Assembly: GCA_018829205.1 (NCBI GenBank)
Contig: JAHJUE010000022.1
Coordinates: 62,001 to 126,000, forward strand
Reading direction: 5' to 3'
DNA length: 64,000 bases
DNA from: Bacteroidota bacterium
GTDB taxonomy: Bacteria; Bacteroidota; Ignavibacteria; Ignavibacteriales; Melioribacteraceae
The notes beneath the pieces are model-generated. The model did not search any database. It saw only the letters and a list, made by a program, of their open reading frames with translations, and had not been told where the DNA came from. Both the position numbers and the translations under genes were made by a program. Shown piece by piece: positions 19,612-29,600 of this stretch (positions within the stretch are counted from its first letter, which is position 1; every line of letters starts with the position of its first letter).

Positions 19612-21462
19612 TTAAAAAAGTTCAATATTGTCGCCAAGATCATTACAGCTGTCAATTGAATTATCATTTGAATTATCTTCTAATCTTAAATTTTTATCTT
19701 CCGCGAAATTATTATGAATTCTTCTTTCGCTGTTCATTGTATAATTTTTCATTAATGCTTGTATATTGCGGCTTTTATTGGGATCGACACCTATTGAATT
19801 ATCTATAAGTCCGCTGATATTTTCAAAATCTTCTTTAATTCTTTCTATCGAAAATTTGAATTCGTTGTGAACGTCAAGATTAGCTCTAGTTTCATTAATA
19901 TCATTGTTTAATTTATCTACCCCTTTATGCAGGGTCTCTATTAATTTTCCGGCGTCTTCTTCCTGTTTAATAATTAGGTTTACAAGCTCCGAGATTTCTT
20001 TATTCGTAGCGAAAATACTATCGGCATTATCTGATTCTGCATTCTGCAACGAATGGCCGCTAAGTTTAATTGAAGTAGTTTCAATAGATTTAAATACATC
20101 AATTGTAGAAACTGTTTGAGATTTTGCTTCAAGTGAAAGATTTTGAATTGATTCTGCTATAACGCCTAATGCCATTCCGTTATCGCCGGTGCGCGCAGCT
20201 TTTACCCTTGCGTTTAAGGCTATGATTTCAAGCTCGCTTCCTATTTCTTCAATCTCACGAACTTGCGCTGCTAATTCATTTACAATAGTCACAACAGATT
20301 TTATCGATAACGTTAATTCATCCCCGATTTTTGTGCTTTTTATTAACCCGCCGGAAACCGTTTCCAATTCTACCTGTACATTTTTTAGAATGTTTTCACC
20401 CGAATGCTTTGAATCCGACAGCAGTTCCTCAGTTTCGACAAGAATATCATTTATATTATTTTCAACATTTTCCAGGCTTGTTTTAATATTCGCGACGGCA
20501 GACTCAAATTCATTTAATGAATTTTTAATCTGTTCAATTTGGAGTCCGCATATATTGCTTACAGTTCTTAATTTATCTACCGCTTCGTCCTGTCCGGTAT
20601 TGCAATCAATCTCAAGCAATCCATTTTTTATTTCGGCTGTTGATTCGCTTACGTGCTCCATCTGCTGCCGGGTGATATCGTGGAATTGAATTGAAGTAAC
20701 AATCTTACTAATGTTTTTGCTTACGCCCGTATAACTGCTGATATTGTTATCAATTTTTGAAATACAATCGCTGTACTTGTTCTTAAATATTTGGAGTGAA
20801 TGAGTAGTATTGTTTAGAATAATTTTGCTTTGATTTGTCTGTTCAATTTCTAGTCCGCTTAAATCAATAATAGTTTTGTTAATTTCAGTTTTTAGATGAT
20901 TTGCTTTATTATGAATCGCGGCGGCTTTGTCGCTAATTGTGCCGGATAATTCGTCAACTTTTTCGGCAAGCAGATAAAAGCCGTTATCATCAGTACCAAG
21001 GCGCGCGCTTTCAATTTTTGTGGAGATGCCGAGCATTTTTAATCTTTTAACAATTTTATTAAAACCAAACAGCTCGTTTATAATAGCTTCCATCTGCTTG
21101 TAAATATTCTGAAGGTTTTCTTTTTTATATTTTATTTCAAGCGCTGAGTTTGAGAATTTATCGCTGAAACTTTCAAGCAGTGTGCTAAGCTTTGCAATTC
21201 CTTCTTCTAATATTTCATTTGAAATTGAGCTGCCTGCTTTCTGCGATACGTCAAGCAGTTCTCTTGAAGTTGATAAATAATTCTGTAGTTTCCCGCCGAT
21301 TTCAAGAAATTCATTTTCAGAATTTCCGGCGACTGATGATATTTCATTAATAATATTTTCAAATTTGCTAATGAATACCGGAACTTCATGTTCAACAAAA
21401 AAAAGAATACTTTCGCTGTTCGAGTTTTTTCCGCCGATATTTTCTCTAATGTCCAAGCTCAA
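19612..21462 (-). CDS. Soluble receptor-like coiled-coil protein with two MCP-type tip motifs
   Basis: This protein has about 616 residues and no membrane helix, signal peptide or HAMP domain; it is almost entirely helical and rich in E/I/S/N. The segment IIALNARVKAARTGDNGMAL (in the C-terminal half) resembles the chemoreceptor signalling tip. A second related segment, LGISTKIESARLGTDDNGF, is followed by LLAEKVDELSGTIS, nearer the N-terminus. This suggests two receptor-like hairpins in one chain. It may act as a cytoplasmic receptor or CheA-array modulator. The start is uncertain: TTG at 21462 or TTG 21456 (AGG six bases upstream). It is the first gene of the che operon. Confidence 0.7.
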   Translation of the reverse strand: MSLDIRENIGGKNSNSESILFFVEHEVPVFISKFENIINEISSVAGNSENEFLEIGGKLQNYLSTSRELLDVSQKAGSSISNEILEEGIAKLSTLLESFSDKFSNSALEIKYKKENLQNIYKQMEAIINELFGFNKIVKRLKMLGISTKIESARLGTDDNGFYLLAEKVDELSGTISDKAAAIHNKANHLKTEINKTIIDLSGLEIEQTNQSKIILNNTTHSLQIFKNKYSDCISKIDNNISSYTGVSKNISKIVTSIQFHDITRQQMEHVSESTAEIKNGLLEIDCNTGQDEAVDKLRTVSNICGLQIEQIKNSLNEFESAVANIKTSLENVENNINDILVETEELLSDSKHSGENILKNVQVELETVSGGLIKSTKIGDELTLSIKSVVTIVNELAAQVREIEEIGSELEIIALNARVKAARTGDNGMALGVIAESIQNLSLEAKSQTVSTIDVFKSIETTSIKLSGHSLQNAESDNADSIFATNKEISELVNLIIKQEEDAGKLIETLHKGVDKLNNDINETRANLDVHNEFKFSIERIKEDFENISGLIDNSIGVDPNKSRNIQALMKNYTMNSERRIHNNFAEDKNLRLEDNSNDNSIDSCNDLGDNIELF

Positions 21463-21608
21463 CCTGCAATTTTAATTCTTAATTATTCACAGTAAATAAG
21501 AAAACCGTATAACTATCTATTACTTCCGTTTGCCTGGTTAAAGCTGCAAAACGGCATTGCTGCTATTGTAAATCTCATCTCATAAATTCAATAAACATAA
21601 CTAGCAAG

Positions 21609-22700
21609 TCATTGTTCAGCTTCATTTAATAACGGGATACTAATTTTAACATTGGTGGAACTGCCGTCGGATTGAATTTCTACAGTACCGCCGACTGAGT
21701 TAAGAATACTTTTGACAATAGTTAATCCAAGTCCATTTCCGTTCTGCTGAAATTCATCTCTATCGAATTGAACGAATTCAGAAATTCTTCTTATCTGATC
21801 GGCCGCGAACTTTTTACCATTATTAGAAATTTCTATTGTATAGAAATTATTTTCTATGCCGGTATTTATATTCACTATTCCGCAAGAGGATGAGAATTTT
21901 AAAGCGTTATCAACTACTTCAGTAATAAGAATCTGGAAATAATTCTCCGGTATCATTAAGCTTTTTTCAATTATTGTATTATTAAAAGTAATTTTGCTTT
22001 GATAAATTTTATTAAGTTTTTCACGGACATCCTCGAATATCCTGGAGATTGAGAAATCGGATATTTCTTTTTCCAAAAGAGTTTTGCTTGAAAACTTCAC
22101 TGAAGATTTTAATTCCGTGAATATTAGAAATTTTTCAATAGTTCTTAGAAGTCTGTTTCCGGCAACATTAATTCTCTGCACCATTTCGGTCAATTCGCCT
22201 GGCGTATTTTCTTTGTATTCGGTTAGTATCATGTCGGAAAAACCGATAATTGAAACAAGAGGAGTTCTTAATTCATGAGGCACATATTTTGTGATTCCTG
22301 ATTTTAACCGTTCGAATTTTTTTTCGATCTCATTTTTCTTCTTTAATCTTGTATCAATTGCCTGCAGTAATTCTATGGCTTTAAATGGTTTCGAGATGTA
22401 ATCATCGACCCCAAGGTTCATTCCCAATCTAAAATCATCGTACGAGGTTTTTGCGGTAAGAAAAAGAAATGGAATTGCCGAAAGCAATTCGTCTTTTTTA
22501 ATATCCATTAATAAATCATAGCCGTTTTTTACAGGCATCATTATATCCGAAATTATTAAATCAATTTTTTCCTTATTTAGAATATCCAATGCTTTCTGGC
22601 CGTCTTCGGCTTCAATTACGTTAAATCCTTTCTCAACTAATATATATTTAATACCGGTTCTAATCTCTATATCATCTTCAGCTATTAATATATTTTCCAC
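21609..22700 (-). CDS. Hybrid receiver-histidine kinase (REC-HisKA-HATPase), paralog 2
   Basis: This 363-residue protein has the same architecture as 7161-8243. The receiver has Asp52 in LIISDIMMPVKNG. The HisKA helix has His142 in VPHELRTPLVSIIGF, and the HATPase shows NALKFS and GNGLGLT. The start is GTG 22700 with CGGAGA just upstream. It lies 160 bp downstream of the LytTR regulator gene and about 150 bp upstream of the chemosensory operon. The shared tandem repeat at 22767-22800 is in its leader. Its receiver, directly fused to a kinase core, suggests control of kinase activity by phosphorylation from another kinase, perhaps the giant one upstream. Confidence 0.88.
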   Translation of the reverse strand: MENILIAEDDIEIRTGIKYILVEKGFNVIEAEDGQKALDILNKEKIDLIISDIMMPVKNGYDLLMDIKKDELLSAIPFLFLTAKTSYDDFRLGMNLGVDDYISKPFKAIELLQAIDTRLKKKNEIEKKFERLKSGITKYVPHELRTPLVSIIGFSDMILTEYKENTPGELTEMVQRINVAGNRLLRTIEKFLIFTELKSSVKFSSKTLLEKEISDFSISRIFEDVREKLNKIYQSKITFNNTIIEKSLMIPENYFQILITEVVDNALKFSSSCGIVNINTGIENNFYTIEISNNGKKFAADQIRRISEFVQFDRDEFQQNGNGLGLTIVKSILNSVGGTVEIQSDGSSTNVKISIPLLNEAEQ

Positions 22701-22766
22701 ATATTCTCCGGTAAATTTTTGCTTGCGACTAATATTCGGAGTAGAACTAAAAATATTTAGGTAAAT

Positions 22767-22800
22767 GTGATAAGTGATAGTCTATTGGGATAAGCGATGC
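22767..22800. promoter_or_regulatory. Tandem GATAAGYGAT direct repeats upstream of REC-kinase paralog 2
   Basis: GTGATAAGTGATAGTC and GGGATAAGCGATGCTT begin 20 bp apart, 70-100 bp upstream of the GTG start at 22700. The pair aligns without gaps to the pair at 8311-8346, and a further TGAYGTGA block following it is shared. This suggests a common operator or a duplicated promoter. Confidence 0.55.
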
Positions 22801-22860
22801 TTAAATGACGTGAGCAAATAAATAGAAATGATAAAGGCAGACAATTATTACTGTTATATC

Positions 22861-23628
22861 TTAAAATTTCATTTTATTTCTTATCAACGCGGTGAATCTT
22901 TGACTTAATGTAAATGGTTCGGCAAATCCTTTTATATAAACCCTATAAGTTCCGCTGGACCATTTAGAAATTTTTTCTACATAATTAAGGTTTATTATAA
23001 CCGACCTATGAATTCTAACAAAATTAGAATCGGGAAGCTGTTTTTCCCACTGCGCTAATGTTTTTCTAATTAATTCATTTTTACCATGAATTGATGAGAC
23101 TTTACAATAATTACCGAGAGCCGTAATGCAGGTTACATCACTTACTTTAATAAAATCCATTTTCCCAGCGTTGTCAAAAAATATCCGGTCGGTTTCAAGG
23201 AATTTCTTTTTAGCGGGTTCAATTTTTTCACTTAAATTTTTCTTTTCACTAAATAGTTTTTCTTTCTTAAGCAGACGTGTTTCAATCGCGTTAAGCAGTA
23301 TTTGGGAGGTAAAAGGTTTTACGATATAATCATCGGCTCCAAGTTCCATACCTTTTCTCAAATCGCTCATTTCAGCTTTTGCGGTTAAAAAAATAAAAGG
23401 AATAGAAAATGTATTTTCATCATCATTTAATGATTTGAGAACCTCGTAGCCGTCCATTCCGGGCATCATTATATCGCAGATTACCAAATCGGGCAAAATC
23501 TCCTTCGTTTTTTTTGATCCTTCAATTCCGTTCCCGGCGGAAAAAACTTTATATCCGGCAGCATTTAACAATTCATTAATCCCGGTTCTAATCGAGTTAT
23601 CATCCTCAATAACTAGAATTTTCTTCAT
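22861..23628 (-). CDS. LytTR-family DNA-binding response regulator
   Basis: This is a 255-residue transcriptional regulator. The receiver (1-120) has Asp52 in LVICDIMMPGMDG and Lys in YIVKPF. After a Lys-rich linker comes a LytTR DNA-binding domain (about 148-252), recognised from DFIKVSDVTCITALGNYCKV, LPDSNFVRIHRSVIINLNYV and the closing LSQRFTALI pattern. GAGGAATAACAT precedes ATG 23628, only three bases after the giant kinase stop, so kinase and regulator form a probable two-component pair. It is a good candidate for the protein binding the nearby 20-bp-spaced direct repeats, since LytTR proteins usually bind repeats about two helical turns apart. Confidence 0.9.
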   Translation of the reverse strand: MKKILVIEDDNSIRTGINELLNAAGYKVFSAGNGIEGSKKTKEILPDLVICDIMMPGMDGYEVLKSLNDDENTFSIPFIFLTAKAEMSDLRKGMELGADDYIVKPFTSQILLNAIETRLLKKEKLFSEKKNLSEKIEPAKKKFLETDRIFFDNAGKMDFIKVSDVTCITALGNYCKVSSIHGKNELIRKTLAQWEKQLPDSNFVRIHRSVIINLNYVEKISKWSSGTYRVYIKGFAEPFTLSQRFTALIRNKMKF

Positions 23629-23631
23629 ATG

Positions 23632-26600
23632 TTATTCCTCAATAATTGGAATTGTAATTGTGAAAGAAGTCCCCTCATTTATAACGCTGCTGCAATTAAT
23701 TTGACCTTTGTGCAAATCAACAGCTTTTTTAATAATTGAGAGACCTAATCCCGTACCTTGAATATTTCCTATATTATCCCCTCGTAAAAACGGCTCAAAA
23801 AGATTTTTCATAACTATATCAGACATTCCAATTCCGCTGTCTTTTATATTTAAGATTAAATTGGAATTTTTTATATCCACCGTAGAAATAATATCTCCGC
23901 CGTTAGGAGAATATTTTACGGCGTTGGATAATAGATTTGAAACTATATACCTAAGTAGTTTTGAATCGGCATAAATTACTTTTTTTCTTGAATTATAATT
24001 CAGAATTAAATTATGTTTAGAAGAAGCGTATAATTTTGCCTCGTTCATCATTTCTTCAAGGAATGATTTAAGATCAACATTATCGGGAGCAAAAACCAAT
24101 TTCCCCGTTTCAACCCTGCTCATTGTTAATACATCATTTATTAAATCGGTCATATATGTAACGCTGTTTTGTATTTTTTCCGTGTATTCAGACAGTTTCT
24201 CTTTATCGTTTTTATCCCTCTGCATAATAATAAGATCGGAAAAAATTCTGATTGATGTAAGCGGGGTTCTGAACTCATGTGAGGCCATAGAAATAAATCT
24301 GGTTTTAAGTTCATTCAACTCTTTTTCGCTCGCGAGATTTCTTTCAATACTTTCCTGAAGTTTTTTATGTTCTGAAAAGTCTATGTATGTGCCAAGAATT
24401 CCCCCGAACTCTCCGTATGCTTTCTGGTAAATCGTCTTTTTTATTATAAAATATTTTTCATGATTATTGTTATCCACAAAGGTCATATTAAAACTTTTAA
24501 GGCATTTTTCTTTCAGTACCTGCTGATCCTGCTTATTCATAATTTCTGCGGCTTCTAACGGGAAGACGTCAAAAACTGTTTTACCTATTATATCTTTTTT
24601 CTCCTTGCCGGCAAGTTCAATAAAGGCATGGTTAATTTCTATAAATTTTAATCCGCTGTCCTTAATAAAAGCCGCCGTTGGCATTGATTCAATAAATGTG
24701 GAAAGCATAAACAGCTGATCCTGAAGCTGTCTGTCAAATTCTTTCTGTTTGCGTATTTCTTCGGCAAGTTTAATATTTATAGTTTTCAGCTGTCCTGTTC
24801 TTTCATCAACAAGATTTTCGAGATGGTGTTTATATTGAATCAGTTCCTTTTCGGATTTTACCTTTTCAGTTATATCTTCTTTAACGGCAATATAATTTGT
24901 AATAATACCTTCGTTATTTTTTATCGGTGAAATATTAACCGACTCCCAGAACAATTCACCGTTTTTCTTTTTATTATGGAATAAACCGCTCCAGTCTTTC
25001 CCTTCCGTTAATTCATGCCACATTAACTTATAATCTTCTTTAGAAATTTCACCCGATTTAAGAATTCTGGGGTTCTGCCCGATTACTTCATCAGCTTTGT
25101 ATCCGGTAACTTCCTCAAACTTTGGATTTACAAATTCAATTTTACCGGTAGTATCAGTAATTACAATTGAAACCTGGCTTTGCTCAACAGCTCTTTGAAG
25201 TTTCTGTATGCTTTTTTCCTGTTCAACCCTTTGTGTAATATCATTAAATGAAACCGCGAAAAATCTTTTAACGGGAGAATACGCGTTTACGTGAAAATAT
25301 TTTTCAAGCGGAGCGGAATAATTTTCAAATGAAATCGGGTTTTGTTTTAATGCTACTTCCCCGTAGGTATTTATCCAATATAATTCGGTATCAGGCCATA
25401 TTTCAAGCACGGTTTTACCAACAATTTCATCCGCTTTTTTACCAACAATTTTTTCAAACCCTTTATTAATATTGACAAATCTATAGTCTATTGGTCTGCC
25501 GTTTTTATCGGTTATTATTTCATGGTATGCGAACCCGTTAATTTCATTTTCAAAAACAAGCCTGAATTTTTCCTCGCTTTTTTTAAGTTCGTTGAAAATA
25601 TTCAGCCTTTCAATTATTTCAGATAAAATTGATCCAATTGAGGTTAAAGCGTTCTGCACAGATTCGGAAAATGATTTTTCTTTACGCGAAGCTGCATTAA
25701 TACATCCTAATATTTTTCCTTCGGCAACTAAAGGAATAACCGCTATTTCTTTTATTCCTTCAATAAAGCCGGGATCGTTATCAGGTAGGTTTAATTTATT
25801 ATAATCGGCAAAAACAGGTAATCCGTTTTTAACAATGTTATACTGATATGAACCGTTTTTCACTAATTTAATTTTATTTACAAAGGATTCGGATAATCCT
25901 AAATTAACTTTTAATAGAAGATCATTATTTTCAATTAAATAAATACCTCCGCAATCAATTGTGCCAATTGAAACTATATTTGAAATAGCGATATCTAAAA
26001 TTTTATCTATGTCGGTTTCCGACTGCAGCTGGAAAAGCAGATCGGACTGCATTTTAATTAAATTAATATTTTCTTTTTTCTCCGTGATATCTTCCAGAAT
26101 TCCTTCATAATAAATAATATTCCCATTTCCGTCTTTTACCGTATGAGCGCTTTCTGAAATTACAATAATTGAATTATCACCTTTATAAAATAATTCCTCG
26201 AATCCGGAAACAAAACCTTTTGTTTCCATCTCATATTTAAATTTCTCTCTTTCGGCGGGATTTACATATAATTGACCGGCTTTTAGTTTTTTAAGATCTT
26301 CAATAGAATTATAACCAAGCGTTTCAAATAACGCTTTATTTCCGTATAATAATTCTCCTTCGGGCGTACCGCGGTAAATTCCAAGTTTGGCGTTGTCGAA
26401 TAACCCCTTAAATCGTTTTTCACTTTCAATAAGCTGAAGCTCGGCTGTTTTTCTTTGTGTATTATCAAAAATATAACCCTGCAGTTTTACAAGATTATTT
26501 TTGTCATCGAAAATTCCATACGTATTTTCAATCAAATAAATCTTTTCGCCGGTTATTTTTTTGTACTCATATTCAAAGTTTAATAAATTTCTGTTTTCTT

Positions 26601-29600
26601 TTAATAAATTTAAGAAGGACTCTCTAGCAGCATCATCCAAATATATATTTTTCATATTGCTGCTCATTGCTTCTTCAACATCTTTATATCCGAAAATTCT
26701 TGCAAATGAAAGGTTGCACGCTAAAAGTTCCCCGTCAACGGTGCTTATATAATCTCCCGTTAAATCATTTTCAAAAAATGCTCTGTATTTCTTTTCGCTC
26801 TCTTTTAACTTAAACTCGGCTTCCTTTAATTCGGTAATATCCCGGTTGCTCGATCTGCGCCCCAGGAATTTCCCGTTTTCGTCCATTACAGCTCTGCATC
26901 TATGAAATATCCATTTAACATGTCCTTGTTTCGTCACTATTCTAAATTCTTTACTGCAAATTTGAACTGTTGAATCTAATAAATTACTAAAATGAGAAAT
27001 TACATTTTGTCTGTCTTCTTCAAATATAATATCGGTAAGCAAATCAGAATTATTCTTAAAATCGAATTGCGTATATCCCGTAACATTAGTTACGGAAGGC
27101 GATATATATCTGAACTGTTTCTGCTCGTCAATCCAATATATCCAGTCGGTAGTATTATCTGCGACTATTCTATATTTTTCCTCATTTTTTCTTAAAGAAT
27201 CTTCAATAAGTTTTAAATCAGTTATATCTCTTGTAACAGCTAGTATATTTAGTTTCCCATTTAACTTCAGTACAGAGGCTGACAATAATCCGGTAAGAAT
27301 TTCCCCGCTTTTAATTCTGAACCTTGTTTCAAAATTTGTAATCGTACCATCTTTTTTTAATCTTTCAATTAATTTTTCTCTTTCAAATTCATCGGCCCAA
27401 AGATTTATTTCACTCGAAGATTTACCGATAACCTCCTCTTCGGTATATCCTGTAATTTTAGTAAAGCCCTCATTAATATTTCTAAAAACAGCATCATCAA
27501 GACTTGAAATACTTATTGAATCCGGAATAGTTGTAAACGCATTTCTGAATAATTCTTCGCTTTCTTTTACACGCAGTTGAGCATTTTTAATTTCATCAAT
27601 ATTTCGTGTAATAGAAAGGATATGAGGAACAGCGTTAAGATTAATTATTACGGCCGACATTAAACCGGTAATAATTGAACCGTCCTTCAATCTAAAATCC
27701 GCTTCAAGATTTGTAACCGAACCGTTTTCTTTTAAGCCTTTTACAAGTTTTTCTCTATCAACCGGATTTACCCAAATATTAATATCTTTTGAAGTTTTAC
27801 CTTCAATTTCATCCTTTGTATAACCAGTTATAGCTGTAAAACCGTCATTTATATTTACATATAAACCATCGCTCAATCTGTTAATATTAATAGAATCCGG
27901 GCTTGTTAAAAAAGCTTTGCGGAATAATTCTTCGCTTTCGGCTAAAGCAATTTCGGCTTTTCGCCTGGCAGTAATATCGTGAGCTACTCCCTGCAGTCCG
28001 GTAACTATTCCGTTTTTTATTATCGGGTTTTCATATACTTCAAGAAGGATTGCATAGTTATCGGCGTGTTGAATTTCGACATTAATTGGTGCTGAAGTGA
28101 ATTCACCTTTTAAGTGTTTATGAGTATACTCAATCGCTAATTTATTAATCTCATTATCGGTTATAAACCAGTGTGATTCATTAATCCAATCCTTTACTTT
28201 ATGCCCTGTAATTTTTTCAACCGAAGGAGATATATATTTAATTTTAGCCGCGGCGTCCTGTGTGTAGAAGAACAAATTAGGTGTACCTTCAACAATTACG
28301 CGCATACGTTCTTCATTTTCAATCAATTTTTCTTCAGCTTTTTTTCTTTTGGTAATGTCTCTGTTTGTGCTTAATATTGCCACGCGGTTTTGGTAATTAA
28401 TTTTAGTGGCGTTTATTTCAACAATAATTTCACTTCCGTCTTTTTTAAATTGAGTTGTCTCAAATCCGCGAATCCAGCCGTCATTTATTACTGTATTTAT
28501 TCTTTCTTTACCAGCGTTTATATTATTTGAAATTTTTGTAAGGGACATTCCGATAAATTCTTCTTTGGAGAACCCGTAAACATGGCATGCTTTGTCGTTT
28601 ACGTCTAATATGGTTTCATCTTCGGGGACAAATATTATAATTGGATCGTGTCCCTGGTTAAATAAAGTTTTATAATCTTCCTCGGAACGTTTAAGATTTA
28701 ATTCATAATTTTTACGTTCAGTTATATCAGTTATTGTACCGAATAATTTTACCGGGTTATTTTGTTCATCAAACTCAAGTTCACCCAAACCGTGCACCCA
28801 TCTTTCAATTCCATCGAATACACGAACAATTTTATATTCTTTATCAAATCTTTGTTTTTTGGCGATCACTTCATTTGTTACATAGTTAAGCATCATTTCC
28901 CTAAAATCGGGATGAACAATATTAGCCCATCCTTCCAATGAGCGGTTATAGTTTTGGTCAATGCCGAAAATTTCGTTTAGAATATCTGAACTGGACCAAA
29001 TATTTGTTGAAAATTCCCAAACATAATTTCCTAATTTCGCAACTGCCTGCGCTTCTCTTAAATCATTTCTGCTTTGCTCCAATATTCTAGTCGCTTTATG
29101 TTCTTCCGTCTGGTCCCTAAAGACAAGTACTACACCAATAATTTCATCGTTTTCTGTTTTAATGGGAGCGCCGCTGTCTGCAATTGAGGTTACTTTTCCG
29201 TTTTTAGAGACAAGAAGGGTATGGTTCGCAAGTCCTACTATTAATCCTTCCGTTAACACTCTGTCAACCGGGTTTTCAACCTTACGTCTCGAATCTTCAT
29301 TAATTATATCAAAAACATTTTCAATAGCTTTATTTTGAGCATCGGCTTCTTTCCAGCCCGTTAAATCTTCGGCAACCTTATTCATATGTTTTACGCGGCC
29401 GTAAGCGTCGGTTGTTATTACACCGTCACCTATACTATAAAGCGTAATTCTGAATAATTCCTCATTTTCTCTAAGTTCTTTTTCCTTTAATAAATAACTT
29501 TTATAAACGCCGCTTTGCCTGTATTTATAAATAAATGAAATGCCCGCGGCCAGAAGTAAAATTGAAAGTCCGGAAAGCAAAATGATAAACAAAGCTCTAA

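Noticed and set aside
26283-26468. Short ORFs inside the giant kinase and other large genes on both strands
   Set aside because: They lie within long conserved coding frames and have no independent start signals; they are shadows.
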